Shown piece after piece: positions 11,216-21,044 of a stretch of DNA of 64,000 nt (its first letter is position 1; each line of letters opens with the position of its first letter). The translations under genes and the position numbers were made by a program. The notes below the pieces were generated by a model. That model did not search any database and had not been told where the DNA came from. It was given only the letters and a program-made list of their open reading frames with translations. Source of the DNA: Lithodes maja (taxonomy: Eukaryota > Arthropoda > Malacostraca > Decapoda > Lithodidae); contig JBAKBP010000207.1 in assembly GCA_037953745.1 (NCBI GenBank), positions 287,103 to 351,102 of the forward strand, given 5' to 3'.

Positions 11216-12090
11216 ATGCCTCCCAAGTGAAGTGTAAAGTGACACACATATCTCTAGAGACCAAGCTGCAGATGCTTAAGGACCTGGATGGCGGTATGAG
11301 AGCCAACGCCTTGCAGGAGAAGTATCAGCTTGGGAAGTCGACTGTGTACGACTTAATCCGAGATAAGGAAAAGATCCGACAGCACGGCGCCGCCCTTCTT
11401 CATGGGCCAGCTGCTTCAAAGATATTCCGGAAAGCTAAGTTGCCCTTCCCTGATATAGATGTAGCAGTCATCAAGTGGTACCAGCAGCTACGAGCCGAAG
11501 GTGTGCCAGTTCGAGGGATAGAGATACAGCACGCTGCGGACAAATTTGCTCGCTATCTTCACCACGCAAATTTCAAGTGTAGCGAAGGTTGGCTGTGGCG
11601 ATTCAGGAAGCGCCATGGCCTGTCTAACAGTTGTGTTTGTGGCGAAATCTTGAGTGCTGACACAACTGTGATTGGCCCGTTCATTGAGCACCTTAAGAAG
11701 ATTATGACCGACGAACATTTACAGTTATTCCAGCTCTACAACAGAGATGAAACCGGACTATACTGGCATCCCTTCCTACTCCTACTAAGACCCAGGCGTA
11801 CCACGAGTTGACTTCGACACTCGGACAGAAGACTGTCAAGGAGCGCATTTCTGTGTTATGTTGCACCAACACTGACGGGAGTCACCGCCTCACACCAACT
11901 GTTGTGGGAAAATCACAGAAACCAAGAATCCTGAAGGATTTAATGAAGACGAACCAGCTGCCTGTAGATTACTATGGGGCAAAGAGTGCCTGGTTCAACC
12001 AGCGCATCACCGAGGAAGTCTTCCATGGGCGTTTTGTTCCGGCAGTTCGATCTTTCCAGCAAAGAATCTATGGTATCCCTCCTGACGAAG
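11216..12090 (+). pseudogene. Tigger-like transposase, 5' part
   Basis: Similarity begins at an ATG at 11216 (MPPK), but a frame change follows at once. It then gives a CENP-B/psq-type helix-turn-helix (ETKLQMLKDL...GKSTVYDL), a second Tc5-type helix-turn-helix (KWYQQL...GWLWRFRKRHG) and the start of the DDE nuclease, with the first catalytic aspartate in YNRDETGLYW near 11750. A second frame change occurs near 11770. The protein would bind the element's ends and cut at TA. Coding is interrupted at 12091 by the nested element and resumes at 14428. Confidence 0.85.
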
Positions 12091-12168
12091 TACAGTCGAC
12101 ACTCGATTTAACGGACTAATAGGGGGGAGACGGAGTCCGTTGCTGGAAAAAGTCCGTAGCTGGAAAAT

Positions 12169-12219
<51 letters not shown>

Positions 12220-12788
12220 ACACGTTGTGCTGTACTGTCCCTGAAAACATAATAAAGGTCTTATTTGTCATTGATATGAAAAAAAAAAAAAGGAAGGATA
12301 TCCCCGCCTCTGTAGGCCTACTCCCTCCCCTCCCCTCCCCGTCCCGGCCTCAACCCTGACCCCGTTACTGTGATAATGTTGATAAGCCTTGTGCTACACC
12401 CTATTGATAATGCAAAACTATTGAACACACTTAAAAGTGTATGTTATTTGGTCTCTATATAATCTGTGAATCATTTCTGATATGATGGAATTAAAGATTT
12501 TTTTTTCCACCAACTCACAATCAGCAAAAACGACACAAATGTCAATTAAAAACATGTTATAATATTTCCCCATCATTTTGTGTATACCATGGGAACAAAA
12601 CAAAAAATAAATCTATCAAACGTAAATCTCCCGTCTCGGAAGCTCGGCGCCTAGACGGAGGGGAGGGTTGAACTATTTTTTTTACTATCTTATTTATTAT
12701 TTATCCATGTGCTGGAAGGATATTATATTTTTCAATTCCATCACATTAGAAATGATTCAAAGATTACAAAAAGTCCAAATAAGACATA

Positions 12789-14234
12789 CAGTAAAAGTCC
12801 GTTAATCCGACGACCGATGATTCGAATCTCCCAATAGTCCGAATTTTTCAATTTGAGGCCAAATCCGAATTCACCCGATGGTCCGAATTTCAAGAAGTCC
12901 CAAAGTCCCCTTTTTGAGGCATTAAGCCACTCAAATGACACATAATGGAACACACACATATCATATGTTCATGAATTCACTTTAAAAGTTTACCATTGTC
13001 ATTGTAGCCTATTACCTACTTCAAAACATTCAGATTAATGGTCAAAGGAAGCTACTGATATAAACGTAAACACCTTCTTCTTCTTCTTCCACATCGTCTG
13101 CTAGAGAGTTTGTTTTGCTCTTGAACGCATCCTTGGGACGCTCCGATGCGCTACTGGCTTGCACCGCATTTTCTGCAAGCGCATTCAGTCGAGCTTGAAA
13201 ACGCACCTTTGGACAATTAGTCTTGAGCTTGAAAACGCACCTTTGGACGTTCCGATACGCTACTATTTATAGTTCAGTGATCGGAGCGTCCCAAGGGTGC
13301 TTTCAAGACAACAAGACAAGGGTGCTTTCAATACAATATAATATAACAGAGCACGTCACAAAAGGAAAATCACAAAAGGAAAATTACAAGAACCTCTCAG
13401 GGAAGTGCCGTTGTTAAGGCATTACTTCCAGAACCACATCTGATCTTCAAGAGCAAGACAAACTCGCTAGTAGATGGAAGAAGAAGAAGACGTTTATATC
13501 AGCAGATTCCTTTGACCATTAACCCTTCAAACCCGGTTGGTACACACGTGTACCATTTTTTTTTGGCCCCAGGAACCCGGGTGGTACTACATTGTACCAT
13601 TGCTTGAAAGCCTGTGAGCTTCGTGTGCGAGGCGTCGGTCCGACGCATGTAAACAACAGCCGGCTGGACCGACGCTCCGCATCTCCGGCCACAAGAAGGA
13701 GAGCGTCGCTTGTTCTTGTGTGCCTGTATGTTGTTGTTCAGTATCGAAAAGTGGTGTAAAGTGGCTGGTTTGGCCATAAAGTTATCTCCAATGAAATCAT
13801 CATCACAGCTCACCCAGTTGACTTAGAGAGCTCTACTTAATGCCATTTTACAGGTAAATAACACAGCTATGCTTGGGGATGCGCGGGAATGCGGGAAGCA
13901 GTCTGATTAACGAATATACGGTAGCCTAGCCTAGACGTTTTTCGGCCAAAACACCCGGATTTCGAGGAATATTTATATAATATATAGCCGGGGTCGGAGG
14001 GTTAATCTGAATGTTTTGAAGTAGGTAATAGGCTACAATGACAATGGTAAACTTTTGAAGTGATTTCATGAACATATGATATGTGTGTGTGCACCATTGT
14101 GTCATTTGGGTGGCCTAATGTCTCAATGTTTTCGTCATACACAGGTTCATAGGGGTGAAGTCCGATAATCCGAAAAATCCACTAATCCGAACGAGGGCCG
14201 GTCCGCTGCCCTTCGGATTAACGGAAGTTTACTG
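12789..14234. mobile_element. 1.45-kb foldback element with TA duplication
   Basis: The ends are CAGTAAAAGTCCGTTAATCC and, in reverse complement, CAGTAAACTTCCGTTAATCC, with TA at 12787-12788 and 14235-14236. The two halves are long inverted copies of each other: the 12930-13100 arm returns inverted at about 13460-14130, split by the TTAA element 13523-14001. The uninterrupted target is visible near 31725. No transposase is present, so it is non-autonomous. Confidence 0.92.
13523..14001. mobile_element. 479-bp TTAA element (piggyBac-type MITE)
   Basis: TTAA flanks both sides (13519-13522 and 14002-14005). The termini CCCTTCAAACCCGG and, in reverse complement, CCCTCCGACCCCGG are inverted repeats. 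The empty site survives in the opposite arm of the host foldback element (near 13033), where cattcagattaatggtcaaa is continuous. The same family, also 479 bp but in opposite orientation, occurs at 18225-18703. Confidence 0.93.
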
Positions 14235-14427
14235 TAGTTATGTTAATGTATAAGGGATTTAGGTAGGTGCATTAGAGAGATAAATAGATAGAGCAACGGA
14301 CTTTACTTCAACTTTTTTTCAAGCAACGGACTTTGTCCGTTGCTGGGTCCATTGTCCGGCTACAGACCGAGTCCGTTAAATCCGAAATCCGTTGTATCGG
14401 GGTCCGTTAAATTGAGCGTCGACTGTA

Positions 14428-15644
14428 GTTGCAATCCTTCTGCTGGATAACACACATGCACATCCGTGTACCTCTAAGTTGGAGAGCTCAAATGGTAAAA
14501 TAAAAATAATGTATTTTCCCCCTAATACAACCAGTGTCATCCAGCCCATCGACCAGGGTATCATCGAGAGTTGTAAGAGGCGATATAAGAGGACATTTCT
14601 AGAACAGTGTCGTGTCATAGTTGAGGATGGCATGGACGAGGAGGGCTATGTGGATGAACGAGGCAAGAAAACTCTGCAAAATTTAAAGAAGTACACCCGT
14701 GATTGCATCTACATCTTGGCCGAAGCTTGGAAACAAGTCACCTTTAACGCACTCAAGAACGGCTGGTGTAAGCGGCTTGATATCCCCAAAACCAACGATA
14801 ATGGGTTCGAGGCTGGGGACTTTCGCAACCTACTCTAGCAGGCCAACCAGGGTGACCTTCCTGAGACCGAGGTGGAGGACTGGATACAGCAAGATGTCGA
14901 TCTACCAGGTCATCAACACAGGACTGATGAAGAAATTACTGCAGAGGTGCTTGGTGGCTCTGTAGAAGAAGAGCCAGATGAAGATGAAGAAGTAGCAAAA
15001 ACTGGGAGGCAAAGGTCAGCCCAGCCAGTGTCCTGAAGTCTTTTGACACCATTCTGAAGTACCTGTCGCAGGAAATGGATGATAAACTAAATTTTCTCTA
15101 CGAGCCTCTTCGAAGTGGCCGCTTTACTGTGCAGAAGGCCTACCTGGACAGCAAGAAGCAACAAACTATTAGTTCCTTCTTCACTCCAACATCACTACCA
15201 ACTAGACCTCGAACATCCTCTGGTGCTAGTTCCGTCTCAGTTTCATCGATCTCCTCCCTTGCATCGACATCCTCCCTTGCATCGATCTCCCTCAGTACTG
15301 CTGACACGATTCCATGGTCAGATATGTCGATCGACCTAGATAGTGACATTGCCGATGTTATGGTGATGTGTAAGGGTAAGGGTCCTATGAACGGTAAGGG
15401 ACATGGTCCGAAGAACAGTGGGGGTGTGAAGCCGAAGACCAGTAGGGGTCTGAAGAACAGTGCGATGGAGAAGGACAGTGCGATGGAGAAGGACAGTGAG
15501 ATGGAGAAAAACAGTGAGGTGGAGAAGAACAGTGCGATGGAGAAGGACAGTGAGATGGAGAAGAACAGTGAGGTGGAGAAGGGGAGTGAGGTGGAAAAGA
15601 ACAGTGAGGTGGAGAAGGGGAGTGAGGGAGAGAAGGGGCAGTGA
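14428..15644 (+). pseudogene. Tigger-like transposase, 3' part
   Basis: The frame resumes directly after the TA with LLLDNTHAHP (second catalytic aspartate) and NTTSVIQPIDQGII (third acidic residue), then the helical C-terminal domain. A TAG at 14836-14838 and a frame change near 15005 break it. The tail ends in a degenerate six-residue repeat of the type (EMEKNS)n at about 15450-15640, made by an 18-bp tandem repeat. The element could not make its own transposase now. Confidence 0.85.
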
Positions 15645-16215
15645 AGTGTGGGGATGGGGGAGGGGGGGAAAGACAATCATCAAGGAAAAACAATCAAGAA
15701 CCACAGCAACACTACATACAGTACAAACCTAAAGTACTGTATGCATCATAGGGAAAGGAGTGAAGAAGGGACCTGTTTCCAGTGTTTCTTATGGGAGGGG
15801 AGGGTTGAGTGTTCCTGATCAGTACATTACAGTATAGTACACTGTACTATAGTATACTGTTCACTAAAAATATTGTACTTTACCGTTGTATTCATTTTAT
15901 ACTACTGTATATAGTTACATGTACTGTACCTGTACATTACAGTGGGCCCCACAAGGGTGCGGTTACCTAAGTCCGAGACATGCGCGCACCCTTGTAAAAT
16001 GCACCCTTGGAGCTTAAGAACCTATGGGAAATTCACTATGTAGTCCGGGGACTCTTCAAACTTACCCTTTTTTCGCCCAATAACCCCTGAAAAACATGAA
16101 CTAAGGAAAGAATACCTGCACAGTATAGACATGTGATTAGATATTAGATAGAATAGCTTTATCATAGACGGATTCGACTATCGACTGACTTTAGACTGAT
16201 TCGAGTATCGACTGA
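15645..16215. other. non-coding, with one more TIR-like terminus
   Basis: There is no gene. 15810-15935 is rich in short tacagta/tactgta palindromes. TA at 15938-15939 followed by CAGTGGGCCCCACAAGGG looks like the left end of yet another pogo-type element. Its right end was not found. Confidence 0.5.
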
Positions 16216-16639
16216 TATATCGACGGATTAATTGTTTATTTATATTACAATACTCTAATATACCAACCAAAAGTGGATTAAATGATGAACAATAAGACAT
16301 ACAATAATAAGAAAATACACCGAAAACGAGAGCAAAAATAATTAGCCTAAAGACTAGGTTTTGAGTGAATCCGGATTCACCGACGATCGGAGCGTCACTT
16401 TCGACCTCCATTTTTAATGTTATATCGACGGATTAATTGTTTATTTATATTACTCTAATATACCAACCAAAAGTGGATTAAATGATGAACAATAAGACAT
16501 ACAATAATAAGATAATACACCGAAAACGAGAGCAAAAATAATTAGCCTAAAGACTTTAGGTTTTGAGTGAATCCGGTTTTGAGTGAATCCGGATTCACCG
16601 ACGATCGGAGCGTCACTTTCGACCTCCATTTTTAATGTT
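16216..16639 (-). repeat. two tandem ~210-bp units, each with a small membrane-type frame
   Basis: Unit 1 runs from 16216 to 16420 and unit 2 from 16421 to 16639. Unit 2 has an extra short repeat of gttttgagtgaatccgg. On the minus strand each unit gives a 60-77-codon frame with a hydrophobic segment (RLIIFALVFGVLSYYCMSYC). I do not recognise the product. The frame may be an exon of an unannotated gene or chance. Confidence 0.7.
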
Positions 16640-16802
16640 GTCAAAACAAGGCAGAAGCTCTAAGTCCACCCGCCTTTTACTTGCTTATTTGTGCCTGAAC
16701 CTTGTATCTCTTGCGTTTATTATGGCCTCTAATGTATTCAGTGATAGATATTTGCAATATACTCTAATATGTAAGGTTATGTGTTATGTTCAGTGCATCT
16801 TC

Positions 16803-17171
16803 CTAATGCCAGCTACCATACTTCTTTAGTTTTCTCCAGTTTCTTTCTGTGTTCAGCACTTTGGATTTTGGAGGGCCTTGAATATCCGAGTCTGAGGAAT
16901 CCTGAGTAGACAAGTAGGCCTTTCCTACTGGCCTTCTGATGCATCCCCTTTTGTCCTTGTACGTCACAGGACTTGGCATGTTAGGCTTGGTCTTTTCAGG
17001 GTTATTTTTTGGCTTGAAGACATTCGAAGATTGCTGTGGAGTAGGCTGGGAATCTTCGGAGCACTGTTTTGGCTTGTGCACGTCGAAATATTTGTGATGA
17101 TTCAACATGCTTACCACTGGTGGAGGAATTGCTACATATGTATTTTGCTCCAAGGATTGGTGATGATTCAA
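16803..17171 (-). CDS. unrecognised 122-codon open frame
   Basis: The predicted peptide is hydrophilic, rich in proline, serine and lysine, and ends in WRKLKKYGSWH. I recognise no domain. It sits between a LINE-B fragment and the duplicated membrane-type frames and has no visible start context. Part of the upstream DNA is internally repetitive (two copies of a gattcaacrtgcttac motif near 17100 and 17166). It could be a fragment of a transposon ORF. Confidence 0.2.
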   Translation of the reverse strand: MNHHQSLEQNTYVAIPPPVVSMLNHHKYFDVHKPKQCSEDSQPTPQQSSNVFKPKNNPEKTKPNMPSPVTYKDKRGCIRRPVGKAYLSTQDSSDSDIQGPPKSKVLNTERNWRKLKKYGSWH

Positions 17172-17199
17172 CGTGCTTACTAATGGCTGGGGAATTTAG

Positions 17200-17575
17200 G
17201 TGGCCTACATATCTGTTCACCCCTTCCCTATATGCCTCCATCAGAATTTCATACTTTGTGAGTATATTTCCTGGCTGCTTTTGTCTGGCCCCAGTCGAGT
17301 TTTTGAAAGTATTCTCTCAGCCCAGTAAAATCCGCTCTTACATAATTTTGCCTATCCTTTTCATGTAAGTCTCTTCTATCTTGAAAACTACCTATAACCA
17401 GTTCCATCTCTATGACCAAGTGGTAACTCCTTCCTATGGGGCACTGGTACTTGATATTCTGTAAATCATGAGGGTCCTGAGTGAATACTAGGTCCAATCT
17501 TGACAGTTGCTTGCCTTCCTTCACTCTTGTGATTTCCTGTATGTGTTGACTTAGTAAATTGTCTTGTTAAGGTGA
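17200..17575 (-). mobile_element. LINE-B ORF2 fragment (end of endonuclease and linker)
   Basis: The minus strand gives LSRLDLVFTQDPHDLQNIKY and a DFTGLREYFQKLDW stretch, aligning with SRLDLVFTSDPHDV and DFKSLKHYFQSINW of LINE-A. It continues the minus-strand endonuclease seen at 18773-19257 after an interruption of about 1.2 kb. Confidence 0.85.
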
Positions 17576-18772
17576 ATTCCAGGGATGAAACCTATTCAAA
17601 CTACATTGTCCATTGGGATCTGCTTGGTTTTAGGTATATGATACTGAAGAACTTTCATCAATTTGTTTTAACAACATAGAAATATAGCTTATCTATGTTA
17701 TTTTATGTGGCGCGAACTGGCGTGTTTAGCATGACGTCACTTTGTTCAATGGCGGGAACTCTCGACATGGGAAATGGGTGAATCTGTGTGTTTTTTTATG
17801 TGAGAAACTCTAATAATTTATATGCATGTTTACAGCTCAACATTTGGCTTCACCACTGTCTGGTCAAGGGACCGCCATATATAAATTGAACAGAAAACTA
17901 TATTATCATTACGAAATAGGCCTTAGAACCGACCTCCCTCAACTCTGGACTAGGCTAAATATGCATAAACACTTCCTGTATGTTTATTGTTGGCGAGATG
18001 GGATTATTTCTTGATGTGCACCACATCTTCAGGACGTTGTTCGATCTTTTGCAGAGCTTGAGTATTGAATTGAAAGGTATTGATTACGAAAAACAGACCT
18101 CACAATCCAGGACGACATGTGTTGTTTACAAAGTGCCTCTCCATACAATGGCGGCACTCCCGAGCAGTTGAACTGGTCCAGCTGATCGCGAGAATGCCAA
18201 CGACGTATTTTTTCTGGAGTTTAACCCTCCAGCCCCGGGCTGCCTTACCAAAGGATGAAGGTCGTATCTGGGCGATCTTGCCGAAAATCGTCTAGGCCTA
18301 GGCTACCGTATCTTTTTTATTTTAACTGCTAGAAATTTCCCACGCATCTATAAACGTAGTGCGGTTTTCAATCTGTAGACTGGCATTGATTAGAGCTTTC
18401 TAAGTCAACTGGTTCAGTTGTGATGACGATTTCAGTGGAGCGAATTTTGCCGCGATGTTGACAATATCGGAGCTTTTCAGACACTAATTTCGTCTTACGT
18501 CACAACAATAACATTGATCCGACGTCTCCTTCTTGTTTTCGGAGGTGCGGTGACGCAACGATCGGCTTTGTTTACATGCATCGGACGTACAGCATTCAGA
18601 CCAAGCTGAATAGGCTTGAAAGCTTACTGCCTATTATAATGACACCTGGGGTCCTGCCCATCTGCCGCGGTTGCCTTTCAAAATGACAGCCGGGTAGGAA
18701 GGGTTAATGGAATTATATCGATATTGCCCATATACATATTACAGTATATTTATGCCAAGTTATGACCCTGCA
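17576..18772. other. ~1.2-kb insertion in LINE-B, non-coding outside the TTAA element
   Basis: LINE-B similarity stops at 17575 and restarts near 18785, so the DNA between them came in later. It holds the TTAA element 18225-18703. I see no gene in 17576-18220, and no target duplication that bounds the whole insertion. Confidence 0.55.
18225..18703. mobile_element. 479-bp TTAA element, second copy
   Basis: TTAA flanks both sides (18221-18224, 18704-18707). The termini CCCTCCAGCCCCGG and, in reverse complement, CCCTTCCTACCCGG form an inverted pair. It has the same length and shares internal blocks with 13523-14001 in inverse orientation. No transposase. Confidence 0.9.
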
Positions 18773-19257
18773 TTATTCTTTGTTTTTTCGTTCATCCCTG
18801 TAGTTCACCTTTAGCTTCATCAGTCTACTTACCCATGAGTCCAGATTTCTTCCCGCTTCCATACCTTCCCAACCCACCCCCTTACAGTTGAAATCCCCTG
18901 CTATCATAAACATGTTGCCTCTCTCTATCAAAACCCTGATTATATCTAAGGATCCATATATAATTTCTTCATATTCATCCCTCTTCCACGTCCTTGTTGG
19001 TGGTGGCATATATAACACTGCTACATCTATCTTTACTCCACTTCTGTCTTCTATTTCTACTCCCAAAGCTTCTGCAATTGTGTTTTGCAAATCTATTTTT
19101 CTTGACTTAACTTTTTCTCCATCATGATAAGGACACCTCCTCCAGACTTTCCCTCCCTGTCTCTCCTCCACACATAATTATTCCATCCAAGGAGTCTTGT
19201 GTCAATATCTCTAGTTAACTTGGTTTCTGTTAAAAACAATATTAGGTTTGTATTTAG
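18773..19257 (-). mobile_element. LINE-B ORF2 endonuclease fragment
   Basis: The minus strand codes for part of an apurinic-type endonuclease: KYKPNIVFLTETK, VAVLYMPPPTRTWKRDEY and AGDFNCKGVGWEGM, which contains the conserved GDFN. Frame changes are present near 19130-19160. It aligns with residues YKPHIMCLAETKL onward of LINE-A ORF2. The preceding codons of the same ORF lie at 24655-24720, on the far side of the SINE and LINE-A insertions. Confidence 0.85.
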
Positions 19258-19515
19258 GGGAGGTGTGGCGGAGTGGTCTTGCCACTGGCCTGGTAATCCA
19301 AAGGTCCCGGGTTCAAATCCCGATGTATCAATGGGAAGATATTATTGGGATGGAATTTGTGCTGTACCTAGTATTAGTGCATTACCACAAAGCCCACCGA
19401 AACGCTAATAAAATACCCTCATTGTTCCCTGATTAAATAGCACTGTATGAATATTCCCATATTCAAAATATGCTATAGGGGTGCAATGCCTGGTGAGTTA
19501 TCTGCTCAAGAGGTG
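19258..19515 (+). mobile_element. composite SINE copy 1, tRNA-like head
   Basis: It starts with a tRNA-like module with an A-box-like GGCGGAGTGGTC and a B-box GGTTCAAATCC, suited to RNA polymerase III, followed by a tRNA-unrelated segment. It stops at ggtggcg (19515), where LINE-A begins. The rest of the same SINE is at 24357-24648. The comparison with uninterrupted copy 2 (20529-21042) shows that head and tail belong to one element. Confidence 0.85.
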
Positions 19516-19680
19516 GCGTTGTGTATTTACCTATTTGTATTTACCTATTTGTAGTTTACAGGAATTGAGCAGCGCTCGTGTTGTCCTGTCTTAGTTACTT
19601 TATAATCAATCCATTTTACTTAGACAAGTATCGTAATGGATATTCCCAGTTCCCAGTATTTTGGACTAACATATCATAAC

Positions 19681-20526
19681 TTATGTTGCCCTATTTCCAT
19701 ATTTACTTTTATCCAACCTAGATTTGAACATGTTAATGTTCCTCGCTCTCACCACCTCCTCCTCCAAGTTGTTCCAAGTCTCTATACTCCTATATGGGAA
19801 GCTGAATTTCTTTGTGTCCTTACGACATCTGCCCTTCCTCAGCTTAAACTCGTGCCCTCTTGTCCTTCCATTATCCCTCACGAATAGATCTTCCCTATCT
19901 ACTCGTTCCAAACTTTTTACTCCCTTGAACATCGTTATTAAGTCGCCTCGTTCCCTTCTCTCTTTCAAGGTAGGCAGTTGTAGTGTCTTAAGTCTTTCCT
20001 CATATGTCAACTCCTTCAATCTTGGGATCATCTTCGTTGCTATCCTTTGGACTTTCTCTAATTTGTTTATATGTTTTTTCAAATGTGGTGACCATATCAC
20101 TGCTGCATATTCTAATCTTGGTCTTATCATAGTCATTATCAATTTTCTTAACATTTCTTCATCCAAATAGTTAAATGCCACTCTCATATTGGTTATTATT
20201 CCATATGCTCCTCCAATGATCATGTTAATATGCTTCTCTGGGGATAGATCATCTTGTATTATCACTCCAAGGTCCTTCTCATGCCGTGTTTTGCCAATTA
20301 TTTCAATTCCTAATTTGTACACCCAGCTTGGCCTTATCTCACTTGTTCCCACTTCCAAAACATGACACTTTTCTGCATTGAAACTCATTTTCCAGGTTTG
20401 GCTCCATCTGTGCAACTCATCTAGGTCCTTTTGAAGATCCTGACAACTTTCTATACAGGTGACATTCTTCATGATCTTAGCGTCATCCGCAAACATATTC
20501 ATATGACTATTCAAGTTTTCTGGCAT
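19681..20526 (-). CDS. LINE-A ORF2, 3' part (reverse transcriptase C-terminal half)
   Basis: The frame resumes after SINE copy 2 with MNMFADDAKI, the catalytic FADD motif C of reverse transcriptase. The CR1-typical thumb and tail follow: WKMSFNAEKCHVL, KDLGVIIQDDLSP, RPRLEYAAVIWSPHLKKHI, LEKVQRIATKMIP and ERRERGDLITMFK. It ends at a stop at 19681. The protein would make target-primed cDNA. It is separated from motifs A and B (upstream part) by ~515 bp of SINE, so this copy cannot produce an intact enzyme. Confidence 0.9.
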   Translation of the reverse strand: MPENLNSHMNMFADDAKIMKNVTCIESCQDLQKDLDELHRWSQTWKMSFNAEKCHVLEVGTSEIRPSWVYKLGIEIIGKTRHEKDLGVIIQDDLSPEKHINMIIGGAYGIITNMRVAFNYLDEEMLRKLIMTMIRPRLEYAAVIWSPHLKKHINKLEKVQRIATKMIPRLKELTYEERLKTLQLPTLKERRERGDLITMFKGVKSLERVDREDLFVRDNGRTRGHEFKLRKGRCRKDTKKFSFPYRSIETWNNLEEEVVRARNINMFKSRLDKSKYGNRAT

Positions 20527-20528
20527 GT

Positions 20529-20529
20529 C

Positions 20530-20563
<34 letters not shown>

Positions 20564-21042
20564 CTATATTCCAACTACTCCCTCTCGGGCATAGGCTGAG
20601 AGCCTGTACATTCCACCGCTCAACATGGTGAAGCCCGTGAGGTCTTGTTCCAGTCTGGGGAGTGAGACATGTGAAACATCCATCATGGCTCGAAGCAGCT
20701 CCATCTCTGAAGCGGCTGGTTGCTTCGCTCAAGTGCTTCACCGTCTCACCCTCCAGACTCAGACCCTCACTCGTAGAACGCCACCTATTGAGCAGTGAAC
20801 TCACTAGGCATTGTCCCCCTGTAACATATTTTGAATATGGGAATATTCATACAGTGTTATTTAATCAGGGAACAATGAGGGTATTTTTTTGGCATTTCGG
20901 TGGGCTTTGTGGTAATGCACTGATACTAGGTACAGCACAAATTCAATCCCAATAATATCTTCCCATTGACATATCGGGATTTGAACCCGGGTCCATTGGA
21001 TTACCAATCCAGTGGCATGACCACTCCACCACACCTCCCCTT
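20529..21042 (-). mobile_element. composite SINE copy 2, intact, inside LINE-A
   Basis: Reading on the minus strand, a tRNA-like head (21042-20826; B-box complement ggatttgaaccc near 20981) is followed by a body and a poly(A) tail, seen as poly(T) at 20529-20563. It splits LINE-A ORF2 between motif B and motif C of reverse transcriptase. It aligns with both halves of copy 1. The body alone resembles a poly(A) SINE, so the family may be a fusion of two modules. Confidence 0.9.
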
Positions 21043-21044
21043 AT

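Larger units (their letters stand above)
12093..14425. mobile_element. 2.33-kb TA-flanked TIR element inside the Tigger transposase gene
   Basis: The ends are CAGTCGACACTCGATTTAAC (left) and, in reverse complement, CAGTCGACGCTCAATTTAAC (right), flanked by TA at 12091-12092 and 14426-14427. No transposase is encoded. Poly-T and AT-rich internal sequence is shared with the element at 31529-32858, which shows the uninterrupted state of the site where this copy carries element 12789-14234. The transposase frame is the same on both sides of the TA. Confidence 0.92.
10771..15937 (+). mobile_element. Tigger/pogo-like DNA transposon, nested and decayed
   Basis: TA at 10769-10770 is followed by CAGTAAGCCCCCGTTATCTC, a typical pogo/Tigger terminus. 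The element carries a broken transposase (11216-15644) and a low-complexity 3' region. No matching right end was found, so the right border is the next TA-flanked terminus at 15938 and is approximate. A TA-flanked element occupies 12093-14425 inside the gene. Confidence 0.75.

Noticed and set aside
15140..15732. Serine/proline- and arginine-rich frames opposite or beside the Tigger C-terminus
   Set aside because: They are other-frame readings of an 18-bp tandem repeat; the plus-strand frame fits the transposase tail.
16635..16829. A plus-strand 64-codon membrane-like frame
   Set aside because: It starts inside the duplicated unit, has no homologue that I recognise and no supporting context.
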